From Niveibacterium sp. 24ML (GTDB lineage Bacteria > Pseudomonadota > Gammaproteobacteria > Burkholderiales > Rhodocyclaceae): 64,000 nt of DNA. Below, in pieces: positions 46,428 to 54,299 of this stretch. The stretch spans positions 1-64,000 of the forward strand of contig NZ_JAPFHA010000005.1 of assembly GCF_026586805.1 (NCBI RefSeq), written 5' to 3'. Below the pieces are notes generated by a model. It was not told where the DNA came from and did no database searches. It worked only from the letters and a program-made list of their open reading frames with translations. How positions within the stretch are numbered: the first letter of the stretch is position 1; the number at the start of each line of letters is the position of its first letter. Position numbers and translations under genes: made by a program.

Positions 46428-49016
46428 TCACAGTCGACCGTCTTTCCAAAGCCTGATCAGATCGATCGGCCAGAATTCGAACGGTACGATCATGACGAAC
46501 TGGGTGGAGGGGTGCGTCAGAATTGGAAAGCAGCCCGCAGTAAGCGTGCCGTTTGGGATGTGTTTTCGAAAGACCATGAAGGTGGTCGAGTAGACGTCCC
46601 GGTCAGTGAGCGATCGCGGCAGTTTCCATCCGAGCGAGCGAGTGACTTCATCAGTGATTTGCTCGGCAATCTTTCGTTCTTCTGGATTGGAAGGTGTGGT
46701 GTTTTTCAGTTGGGAAATTCTGCGCCCGATCCCGCGCAGTTCCTGTGGCCGTGTGTCGAAATAGGGATCGTCGCTCCAAACTAGGTCGGCCGGGCAATCG
46801 TCTGGTCCGGGCGAAAAGAGGAGGCGGTTGGCCTGAACCAATGCGGCCCAGACAATCCTTCCTTCGTTGAGCAGCACTACTTGCTTCTCGAAGAAGCCGA
46901 ATAGCGGATCCTGCGGTTTCATCCACCTTGGGCACGAGGCTTTGACGGATTCAAGGGCATAGCCTCTGAGCGCCGCGCCGTTCTGCGCAAATGCAAGCCT
47001 GAGCCCTTTGAGGGCGTTTCCCATTGTCTCGTCGGCTGGACTGCCAACGTGGGTGCGAGGCGATCCAGATGAGGGTGAAAGCGCCGGTGCAGAAGTGCTG
47101 GGCGGAATGTCGACCTGATCCAAATCGATCAGCTCGCCTTGAGCGTCAGTGACCTGAAACCGGTTGATCTGATCCAGCATCACGGAGATTGTCGGCGCGT
47201 TCGGCAAACTCGAAAGCCACTCCGGTTGAATCGTTACCGAATGACCTTCAATACGCGTGACGCGTGCCCAACTTTCAGTGCCGCTGCCGCTCTCGGGTAC
47301 GAAGAAGCGGAAATCGTGGCGAGCGCTGAACAAGTCCGAAAAGCGCTGCTGGCGCAAGGTCAAAGCGTTTCGCCGAAAAACGCCGATGGTTTGATACAGC
47401 CCCAGGACAGAGTCGCCACCCTCCCGCCCGTTTTCGAATTGCTTGGCGACCTTATTGAAGGGGAAGATCGCACCCTCATCACTTTGCACACAGATCGCCT
47501 CGTCGTAACGCCCCCAGACGCCGCCTGATTTGCGAATGATGCAATCCCCCAAGAATGCACCAAATACCTGTAGCAAATTGAACTGGTTGGCCGGGTCGCC
47601 ATGCTCGCGCTGCTGCTCAATAATCTGATCGAGCCAGCGAACGCCGCCTTCATCTAACCCGATTTCTCGACCGGCATGATCGCGGGCAAGCTCAAGGCAG
47701 TTATTTGTGAAGCCTTGCAGTCGTTTCGCGATACCTTCGGGGCAGGGCGAGAAGGGGTCAGCCGGCATCCCGGGTTGGCGCTCATTTAGCGAAAACACCT
47801 GGCCACCGGTCAATGATTTCGAATGATGCGCCATCGCCATGAAGCGTTCGTCGGCACCATTGCAGCACCAGTAGGCCCAGAATCCCTCGTCGTCCCCGCC
47901 GTAGTTGCTATCGTCGGTGACGGTTTCACCCGGCTGGATCCACCCGGAATTGGATACTCCGTACCACTCGATGAAATCCTGCGCGGTAAACCATGCGCCT
48001 GTGAAATTGCCCAGTCTGACGCTATTCCCTTCCTTGCGGAATCCGCCGAATTTGAGAACCCGGATCGGTCTATCCGATTTGTTGGTCAGGCTGGTCGAGT
48101 AGTACTTTCTGCGGTGGATAAAGGTGTTCTCTCCGTAGCGAACCGCCGCCCTGCGCGCGCCAGCGTTGATCAATGCATGATTTTCCCAGAATGCCTCGGG
48201 TGGATTTTTCAGATGGATTAGCCGGTTGTCGAGGGGCGATTCGTAGAGCTGACGTTCCAGCGCGACCCCTGCCTCTTCGGCGGCAACCAGGCGTAACTGA
48301 GTGCGCAGCAGCCATTGATAGAGCGCCTGGTTCTGTTCAAAACTCGCAACGCTTGTCGTGATGTTCAACGAAACCGCCCCTGCTTCCGGGCGCAAACACA
48401 TCACCAGATGATGCTGTGGGTTTTCGTCACCCGGTGCTGTCCCGCGAAATTCAGCGACCACGGCGGGGCCGGCATTCGTATTGAGGCTATACGGTTCGCG
48501 GTAAGGTTTGAGGTAATCCATCTTGGCTGGAACCACCCCGAAGCGGATTTCCGCCCAAACCATGAGATCGACCCCGGGGGAGCGATTCAGACTTGCGGTA
48601 AACCAGCAATCGGCGCCGGTGTCCTCAATCCTGAACAAGGCATCTTTGCTGGCGTCGCGCCAATAGCCGGGGGCGTCGAGTGTCAGGCCAACCTTGGTAT
48701 TGACGAAGCGGCGCAGGTTCAAGTGATCGAACTTTCCGGGAAGGTCGGGCGCTTTGGGCGGAGGCGACGAAAGTGAAGCCAGCGAGCACGCGCAGCCACA
48801 CTTTTCTACGTTCTCCTTTAGCGCCCTCGCCGCAGTCAAAAGCGAGTCCGAGCCCTTCAAGCTCAGCGAAATGGCCTGCTTCGAGCGCAATGCAGGAAGC
48901 AACTGCTCAGCCGAGTGCCTGAGCAAGGGCGCCAGATCCTTGGCAACCTGCTCCTCGGCATAGCCTGGCTGCACTCCACTAATGACGATCTTGTATCCAC
49001 TATTCATTTTTGACAT
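46428..49016 (-). CDS. Large multidomain protein of unknown function (862 residues)
   Basis: No known function. Visible parts: residues about 5-80 (YKIVISGVQPGYAEEQVAKDLAPLL ... TAARALKENVEKCGCACSL) resemble the small L7/L12-like module found at the N-terminus of several proteobacterial proteins. About 95-250 look like a PsbP/DcrB-type beta domain (VGLTLDAPGYWR). About 260-420 contain a cysteine pair in YWCCNGADERF. About 460-560 (WLDQIIEQQREHGDPANQFNLLQVFGAFLGDCIIRKSGG) resemble DUF3806. A Ser/Pro/Thr linker follows near 650-670, and the C-terminal 190 residues are unrecognised. No signal peptide or TM segment is evident. It is transcribed alone and belongs to a less GC-rich block than its surroundings, suggesting transfer. 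Confidence 0.7.
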   Translation of the reverse strand: MSKMNSGYKIVISGVQPGYAEEQVAKDLAPLLRHSAEQLLPALRSKQAISLSLKGSDSLLTAARALKENVEKCGCACSLASLSSPPPKAPDLPGKFDHLNLRRFVNTKVGLTLDAPGYWRDASKDALFRIEDTGADCWFTASLNRSPGVDLMVWAEIRFGVVPAKMDYLKPYREPYSLNTNAGPAVVAEFRGTAPGDENPQHHLVMCLRPEAGAVSLNITTSVASFEQNQALYQWLLRTQLRLVAAEEAGVALERQLYESPLDNRLIHLKNPPEAFWENHALINAGARRAAVRYGENTFIHRRKYYSTSLTNKSDRPIRVLKFGGFRKEGNSVRLGNFTGAWFTAQDFIEWYGVSNSGWIQPGETVTDDSNYGGDDEGFWAYWCCNGADERFMAMAHHSKSLTGGQVFSLNERQPGMPADPFSPCPEGIAKRLQGFTNNCLELARDHAGREIGLDEGGVRWLDQIIEQQREHGDPANQFNLLQVFGAFLGDCIIRKSGGVWGRYDEAICVQSDEGAIFPFNKVAKQFENGREGGDSVLGLYQTIGVFRRNALTLRQQRFSDLFSARHDFRFFVPESGSGTESWARVTRIEGHSVTIQPEWLSSLPNAPTISVMLDQINRFQVTDAQGELIDLDQVDIPPSTSAPALSPSSGSPRTHVGSPADETMGNALKGLRLAFAQNGAALRGYALESVKASCPRWMKPQDPLFGFFEKQVVLLNEGRIVWAALVQANRLLFSPGPDDCPADLVWSDDPYFDTRPQELRGIGRRISQLKNTTPSNPEERKIAEQITDEVTRSLGWKLPRSLTDRDVYSTTFMVFRKHIPNGTLTAGCFPILTHPSTQFVMIVPFEFWPIDLIRLWKDGRL

Positions 49017-49119
49017 AGATCCAGAGTGCCAAGCTCTCCCACAGTGAGGTGCTTGGAATGCGCACAGAGAAGACGCGTAAAGACCGGGTCAGCGGCGATA
49101 GCTGGGCTCTTGCACCGGA

Positions 49120-49632
49120 CTATCTGTAGAAGCTGACCGACCCATCGGATTGGGTGAATCGGGTTTTCCCGAAATTCCGTTTGATGACATCGACTTGGGT
49201 CGATCTCATGTCGAGCAGCGAGCCTTGTTCAGTGCCAATCCGGAATTCCATGAGGACTTCGGCGGTGGCCGACTTTTCATCTGGTGCGATGCTGATCGAT
49301 TTGATGGTGTATTCGATGTTGGTGAATAGTTCGTGGCCAACCTGTTCCTCCAATACGGCTTTTGAGCGATAGAAGTCATCAACCGATGAACAGACCGATG
49401 CCTTGGTGACGACTTCGTTCACTGGCATGGATCGCGCGGTACTGGAGAATTTGCCATGGACGCCGTCACTGAAAAGATCGCAGACGGCTTTTCCGTCGCC
49501 TCGGTCATAGGCAGACGCATATTCATGGTAGATGGCTGCCACATGCTCTTGCGTAATGCGCTTGCCGCCGACTGCTGCAAACCAGATTCCGTAGCCAAGA
49601 CAGCCTGCCAGCAAGATCAACTTGATTTTCAT
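49120..49632 (-). CDS. Small exported protein, NTF2-like, unknown function
   Basis: Product of 170 residues from ATG 49632 (MKIKLILLAGCLGYGIWFAA); the frame opens earlier, but the hydrophobic signal segment marks this start. The mature region has VAAIYHEYASAYDRGDGKAVCDLFSDGVHGKF, a helix pattern usual at the start of SnoaL/NTF2-like domains, then alternating strands (IEYTIKSISIAPDEKSATAEVLMEF). It may be membrane anchored through residues 5-22. It lies 103 bp upstream of the 862-residue gene and could be its partner, but nothing shows this. Confidence 0.65.
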   Translation of the reverse strand: MKIKLILLAGCLGYGIWFAAVGGKRITQEHVAAIYHEYASAYDRGDGKAVCDLFSDGVHGKFSSTARSMPVNEVVTKASVCSSVDDFYRSKAVLEEQVGHELFTNIEYTIKSISIAPDEKSATAEVLMEFRIGTEQGSLLDMRSTQVDVIKRNFGKTRFTQSDGSVSFYR

Positions 49633-49748
49633 GTTCGAGTTAAGGGCGTGGAATGAATTCTGTTGAGCCGCGCAGTTTAGCGGCGAGCTCGCAGGGCGGG
49701 CCAATTCATGTGAGGCCCTTTTGTGATTGGACAATTTTGAATTGCCGC

Positions 49749-50147
49749 TCAGCCCTGACGAATGAACGGAATCACCGATTCATCATGGAAACGGGCTAGA
49801 AGCGTTGAATGATTCTGGGCGAAGTGTTTTGCAATACGATGCACGCCATCAAGAATCCAGCGCTTTTCGGATATGAGAAGCACGTCGATCGGGTATCGAA
49901 GATCTGCGTTGTTGAGTCGGCGGGTTTGATGGGCGGACGCCCTTGGATCGCGAATCACCTGCATCGGGCAGACGTCGAAAAGCAGGCCCTGATCGGGTAC
50001 CGACGACCAGAGCGGCAATTCCAGCAGGTACACAAAATCGGATACCGGAACTGCGACAGGCTCACTGTCGAGCGCCCAGACCTTTCGCACATCCCAGTGG
50101 AACGGAAGGATGTGTGCTTCAAGTGCGGCGGGAACCTGCTTGGGCAT
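49749..50147 (-). CDS. Hypothetical protein with ParB/Srx-like DGxHR motif
   Basis: Product of 132 residues from ATG 50147. The C-terminal half contains YPIDVLLISEKRWILDGVHRIAKHFAQNHSTLLARF, which resembles the ligand-binding strand-helix of ParB/sulfiredoxin-like domains (DG-x-HR-x-A). The N-terminal part (HWDVRKVWALDSEPVAVPVSDFVYLLELPLW) is unrecognised. There is no helix-turn-helix, so it is not a plasmid-type ParB. Function unknown; it shares the less GC-rich block with the two genes to its left. Confidence 0.6.
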   Translation of the reverse strand: MPKQVPAALEAHILPFHWDVRKVWALDSEPVAVPVSDFVYLLELPLWSSVPDQGLLFDVCPMQVIRDPRASAHQTRRLNNADLRYPIDVLLISEKRWILDGVHRIAKHFAQNHSTLLARFHDESVIPFIRQG

Positions 50148-50214
50148 AGGCGCGAGTGCGAAGCAATTGGGCTGGGGATTGCTTGCCGGCGGCTGATCTA
50201 GCGGCGGGTCTTGT

Positions 50215-51771
50215 CTATAGCTGTGACTCGATCGGCAGCAGGCCCAGGAACCATACGCCAAGGCGCCGCAGGGTGCTCACTTCGGGTTCTTCGGTCAGGC
50301 GCAGTTTGCCTTCGGGGCGTCTTTCGATCCATTCGAGTTGCGTGCCGCCGCCGGGGGTGGGTGCCTGTACGACTTGCCAGGCCAGCGCATCAAGTTCGCC
50401 CTCGATGCCACTGGCAATGGCATCGGCCATTGGCGGGCTGTCGCAAACGATGCCGATTTCGGTATTCAGCTGCAGCGAACGCGGGTCGAGGTTGAGCGAG
50501 CCAATGAAGACCGAGCGCCGGTCGAAGACGAAGGTCTTGGCGTGCAATGATGCGCGAGAGCTGCCGAGCATCTTCTTCTTGCCCGTCTGAACACGCGCGG
50601 TCGGGCGCAGTTCGTACAGCTGCACGCCAGCATCGAGCAGGGCGTCGCGGTAGCGCTGGTATCCCGAGTGCACGGCACCCACGTCGCTGGCTGCCAGTGA
50701 ATTGGTCAGGATCGTGACACGTACCCCTCGCTTGACCAGTTCGGCGAAGAAGCCCACGCCGGCATTGCCGGGGATGAAGTAGGGCGAGACCACCAGCAGT
50801 TCCTTGCTGCTCTCGACGCCGACCCCGGCGAACTGCGGCATCAGCGTGCCTTCGGTGTCCTCGGGCGCGCGGGTGATCTTGCCGGGGTCGTCGTACAAGA
50901 GGTGTGCCTGGCCCGGGAAGAGCTGACTGCCCGGTGCGCCCACAGCGGCTTCAAGTGCCTCGCGCGCCAGATCGGCGTAGGGGCTGTCGCGGTGTTCGAG
51001 CGTGAAGCGATCAAGCTCCACCCGCACATCGGCCAGATCTTCTGCCGTGCCGGTGCCGGAGAGTGCCGCGATCGGGATTGACGCGGGCGTGTTCCAGTAG
51101 CGGTCGAAGGCGTGCGAAACCTGTGGCACCACCGGCCCGAAGGTGAGCACGTCGAGGTCGCCGAAGGCGAGTTCGGGCGAAGCGCCAAAGTACTCGTCGC
51201 CGATGTTGCGGCCGCCCAGGATGGCTACCTGGTTATCCGCGACAAAGGCCTTGTTGTGCATGCGCCGGTTGGTGCGCTCGAAGTCGAACAGCATGCCCAG
51301 GCCACGCACGCCGCGTGAGGCGACCGGGTTGAACAGCCGGATTTCGATGTTCGGGTGCGCATCGATCGCGCTCAGCACCTGATCGTCGCCCGAGGTGCCA
51401 ACGTCGTCCAGCAACACCCGTACCCGCACGCCGCGGTCTGCCGCCCTGAGCAGGGCCTGGGTGAGGAAGCGGCCGGTCAGGTCGTCGTGCCAGATGTAGT
51501 ACTGCAGGTCAAGCGTTCGTTCGGCGCTGGCGGCAAGCGCGATCCGCGCCATCAGGGCGTCAACGCCATCGGGCAGCGGCCGGAAGTGGTTGTCCCCCGC
51601 CGCGGCCGGCTGGCGCGTGGCAAGGGCACGCCCGATACGCGTCGCCCCATCGGGCGTGAGCGCATGGCTTTCGCTGCGCGGCATGTTCTCGGGCAGGCTG
51701 GCGCAGGCGGTCATCGCGCCAGCCAACAGCAGCCCTGCGGCAAGCCGCCGCGCCCGCTTCAGCCCGCGCAT
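50215..51771 (-). CDS. Phospholipase D-like lipoprotein (cardiolipin-synthase-like)
   Basis: Protein of 518 residues from ATG 51771, starting with a lipoprotein signal (LAAGLLLAGAMTACASL). Two HKD catalytic motifs are intact: HNKAFVADNQVAILGGRNIGDEYF and HAKTFVFDRRSVFIGSLNLDPRS, each with His-x-Lys-x4-Asp. Family members hydrolyse or transfer phosphatidyl groups, including cardiolipin synthesis; the lipid anchor suggests an envelope location. The first 13 bases overlap the end of the DUF3047 gene, so the two are co-transcribed. The longer upstream open frame is rejected because it would run through DUF3047. Confidence 0.88.
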   Translation of the reverse strand: MRGLKRARRLAAGLLLAGAMTACASLPENMPRSESHALTPDGATRIGRALATRQPAAAGDNHFRPLPDGVDALMARIALAASAERTLDLQYYIWHDDLTGRFLTQALLRAADRGVRVRVLLDDVGTSGDDQVLSAIDAHPNIEIRLFNPVASRGVRGLGMLFDFERTNRRMHNKAFVADNQVAILGGRNIGDEYFGASPELAFGDLDVLTFGPVVPQVSHAFDRYWNTPASIPIAALSGTGTAEDLADVRVELDRFTLEHRDSPYADLAREALEAAVGAPGSQLFPGQAHLLYDDPGKITRAPEDTEGTLMPQFAGVGVESSKELLVVSPYFIPGNAGVGFFAELVKRGVRVTILTNSLAASDVGAVHSGYQRYRDALLDAGVQLYELRPTARVQTGKKKMLGSSRASLHAKTFVFDRRSVFIGSLNLDPRSLQLNTEIGIVCDSPPMADAIASGIEGELDALAWQVVQAPTPGGGTQLEWIERRPEGKLRLTEEPEVSTLRRLGVWFLGLLPIESQL

Positions 51772-52490
51772 TCGAGCCGGATATCCGCGTAGTAGCCGCT
51801 TGCCGCCTGGCCGGTGTTGTCGGTGTCGGTCATCACCGCCACGCCGAGCAGCTTGCCGGGCACGGCACCCCACGCGCGCTTGTAGTCCTCGGCAATATTG
51901 CGCTTCTGACTTTGCCAGCTGCCCAGCCCGGCGCTGCCGGACGCGACGGCGATCATCTTGACCTGGCTGCTGTGGGCCGAGGGGATCACCGTGCCGGGCG
52001 CGACCTGGTCGCTCCACACATACATCAGCAGTGCGTAGGGCAGTTCCTTGCCGAACAGGCGCTTGGCGCGCTTGAAGCGGGTCTGCTCGTCGTCGGGCAG
52101 GCTTGCGACATCGCCATCAAAGGCCAGCATCACCCGCAGCGGCGCGTCTTCCTTGTCCTTGACGCGGTTATCGGCACCCTTGACCAGCGCATCGGTCTTC
52201 CAGCGCCAGCTCAGGCTGGTCGGCACCGCGATCGGCGTCTTGAACGGGGCAAGGTACGCGGAGGCCGAGGCCTTGGCCTCGGCGCGCAGCACCGCCACGT
52301 CGCCTTCTTTGCTGACGGTGTAGACCGTGTCGCGCTTGGTCTTGGACAAGGGGCGGTGCACCCAGCCGGCCGCCGGCTGCGCAAAGCCGAGATCGCGCGC
52401 CTCGCACGGGCCCGTTTCCGCTGCCAGCGCGCTGGGTGGGGTGATCAGCGCAATCGCTGCGCCAAGGCTCACAAGCAAATTCAGATTCAT
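51759..52490 (-). CDS. DUF3047 family exported protein
   Basis: Protein of 243 residues with a signal peptide (LVSLGAAIALITPPSALAAE). DUF3047 features are present: SLSWRWKTDALVKGADNRVKDKEDAPLRVMLAFDGD, YALLMYVWSDQVAPGTVIPSAHSSQVKMIAVASG and GVAVMTDTDNTGQAASGYYADIRL, suggesting a jelly-roll, carbohydrate-binding-like fold. The function of the family is not established. It precedes the phospholipase D-like gene with a 13-bp overlap and is 39 bp downstream of the GH5 gene, so the three may form one operon. Confidence 0.85.
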   Translation of the reverse strand: MNLNLLVSLGAAIALITPPSALAAETGPCEARDLGFAQPAAGWVHRPLSKTKRDTVYTVSKEGDVAVLRAEAKASASAYLAPFKTPIAVPTSLSWRWKTDALVKGADNRVKDKEDAPLRVMLAFDGDVASLPDDEQTRFKRAKRLFGKELPYALLMYVWSDQVAPGTVIPSAHSSQVKMIAVASGSAGLGSWQSQKRNIAEDYKRAWGAVPGKLLGVAVMTDTDNTGQAASGYYADIRLECAG

Positions 52491-52529
52491 CGAGGCTCCC
52501 TCTTGAAAGTCTGCCTGGGCGTGGTGTGC

Positions 52530-53678
52530 TCAGGGCGGACCGAGCTTGCGCTGGAACAGATCGATCAAGGCGTGGTTGGCCTTGTCCGGGTCGATCGGCT
52601 TGCCGTAACCGTAATACAGCGCGAAGTAGTCTTCATGATAGCTGTGCCAGGTCCAGGGCAGGTTTGCCGATTCCGCCAGGTCGATCATGTCCGCCGCCCA
52701 GCCGAGGCCATTGCGATTTGCTTCGAACGCAGCGCGGATCAGGCCGAACTCGCCCAGGTAGAGCGGCACGCCGTGGCGGCGGCCCCAATCGAGGTAGCGA
52801 TTGAAACCCGTCGTGATCTCGCTACGGCGATCCGGCCCCCACTGCCCGCCTTCCACCCGCGCCATGTTGGCCCAGGGCGCATGGGTGTGGGTGAAGGCGA
52901 AGGGCTCGTAGAAGTGGAAGGTGTAGACCAGATTGGGGTCTTCGATGGTGACGAAGTTCATTTCGGCATCGTTGTCCCATTTGTCCGCCACCGCATTCAC
53001 CCGCTCGACGATCACCGTGTGGCGGGTATCCACTTCGCGGATCGCGTTGGCGGTGCGCTGCGCGAGTTGCTGCCATTGCTGCTTGCCGCGCGGCACCACC
53101 GGTTCGTTGAGCAAGTCGTAGCCGGCAATCACCGGTTCCTTGGCGTAGCGCGCCGCGATGGCCCGCCACATCGCGACAAAGCGATCCTGATTCGCTGCTT
53201 GTGACCACAACGCACCGCCCTCGCCAAGCGACTGAAAGCCACCCTGCGGCGCATGCATGTTCAGGATCAGATACACACCATGCTTGCGTGCCCAGGCCAC
53301 ATTGCGGTCAAGCCAGTCCCAGCCGCTGTCCTTGTAGCGCAAGGGCGCGGCATCGTCTTCCAGCGTGCCGTAGTAGAGGTAGAAGCGCACCAGGTTCATC
53401 CCCATCGCGCGCAGCCGGGCATAGTCGGCTTCGCTGTGGTGCGCGGTCGGCAGCGGATTCTTCGAGTACACCTCATTGCCGAAAGCCACGCCGCGCAGCC
53501 GCACCGGCGTGCCGGCTTCATCCACCCACTGCGTGCCGCTGGCGTGGAGGAACTGGTGTGGGCCGATGGTCTCCGGGGCCGCTCGGCGCAGCGATGGGGC
53601 TGGCGGCGCCGGATAGTCCGGCGTGCCGGCGCACGCCGACAAGGTAAGCAGCAGTAAGGCAGCGAAGAGCTGGAGCAT
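52530..53678 (-). CDS. Glycoside hydrolase family 5-like (cellulase/mannanase-type) lipoprotein
   Basis: Protein of 382 residues with a lipoprotein signal (LFAALLLLTLSACAG). The catalytic (beta/alpha)8 domain shows VRLRGVAFGNEV, YARLRAMGMNLVRFYLYY, the acid/base Glu in YDLLNEPVVP and the nucleophile Glu in LYLGEFGLIRAAF. Both catalytic glutamates of GH5 are present. GH5 enzymes cleave beta-1,4-linked glucans or mannans; the exact substrate is unknown. The start at ATG 53678 is chosen from the signal peptide; the same frame is open far upstream into the NRAMP relic. Confidence 0.87.
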   Translation of the reverse strand: MLQLFAALLLLTLSACAGTPDYPAPPAPSLRRAAPETIGPHQFLHASGTQWVDEAGTPVRLRGVAFGNEVYSKNPLPTAHHSEADYARLRAMGMNLVRFYLYYGTLEDDAAPLRYKDSGWDWLDRNVAWARKHGVYLILNMHAPQGGFQSLGEGGALWSQAANQDRFVAMWRAIAARYAKEPVIAGYDLLNEPVVPRGKQQWQQLAQRTANAIREVDTRHTVIVERVNAVADKWDNDAEMNFVTIEDPNLVYTFHFYEPFAFTHTHAPWANMARVEGGQWGPDRRSEITTGFNRYLDWGRRHGVPLYLGEFGLIRAAFEANRNGLGWAADMIDLAESANLPWTWHSYHEDYFALYYGYGKPIDPDKANHALIDLFQRKLGPP

Positions 53679-53704
53679 CGAATGGGCCTCAGAATTCGAG
53701 TTGC

Positions 53705-54104
53705 CTATCTTTCCGCACCGCTGCGGCGACGCACAGTGGCGGGCTGCGGCTTTGCTAACCCAGCGCAGATGTAGACCGCAACGAGGTGGAGGTCGAGTAG
53801 TGCGATCAGCGTGTTCGCCGCGATCAGGCTTGCCTTCGCGAAGCCGTCGAGCGCGATGCTCACTGCCGCAAGCCGCGCCACAAGCACCTGGAAGCCCATT
53901 GCGAGCAAGCTCGCGACTACCACGACGGCAAGCTGCCGATAGCCGAAGCCCGCACCGCCGGCGATCTCGGTCGCCCCAATTTGCCCGATTCATGTAGCCG
54001 ACCACAATCATCAGTCCGGGGTTGAACATTCGGCGCAGCGTCGCCGGCGGCAGGTTCGCCTGGCGGCAGCCTGAGATGGAAAGGATCCGCTGCTTCATGG
54101 CCAT
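53705..54104 (-). pseudogene. NRAMP/MntH metal transporter relic, frameshifted and internally deleted
   Basis: On the minus strand, codons from ATG 54104 read MFNPGLMIVVGYMNRANW, and after a one-base shift at a GGGG run (53974-53977) ATEIAGGAGFGYRQLAVVVVASLLAMGFQVLVARL, matching helices 1-2 of NRAMP manganese/iron transporters (GYMDPGNWATDIAGG...FGY). Removing one G restores NWATEIAGG exactly. The metal-binding DPGN is changed to NRAN. The sequence then continues only about 50 residues (LIAANTLIALLDLHLVAVYI, like a late NRAMP helix), so some 300 residues are missing. It cannot be functional. The remaining intergenic sequence on either side holds no gene. Confidence 0.75.
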
Positions 54105-54176
54105 TCTCCGGTGCTTGGCTTGGCTTGGCTCGGCGACTCGTCATCGAGTGCATGGCTGCATTCTGCAAACCAGTGC

Positions 54177-54203
54177 CTTAAGCCTTTGTCAGCCGGGCTT
54201 AAG
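54177..54203. promoter_or_regulatory. CTTAAG pair upstream of the amylase gene
   Basis: Two CTTAAG hexamers at 54177-54182 and 54198-54203 are 21 bp apart (two helical turns), embedded in a longer inverted repeat (GCCTTAAGC ... GGCTTAAGC). They resemble half-sites of the PmrA-type box at 44350 but with a different spacing. Confidence 0.3.
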
Positions 54204-54299
54204 CGGAAATGAAGGCGTGTATCACGGGGTGCAGAACAAAGCTGAAAGGCATATGCGCGCGCCGCCTATATTGACGTCCCCCGTTTGATGGAGTGCGTC

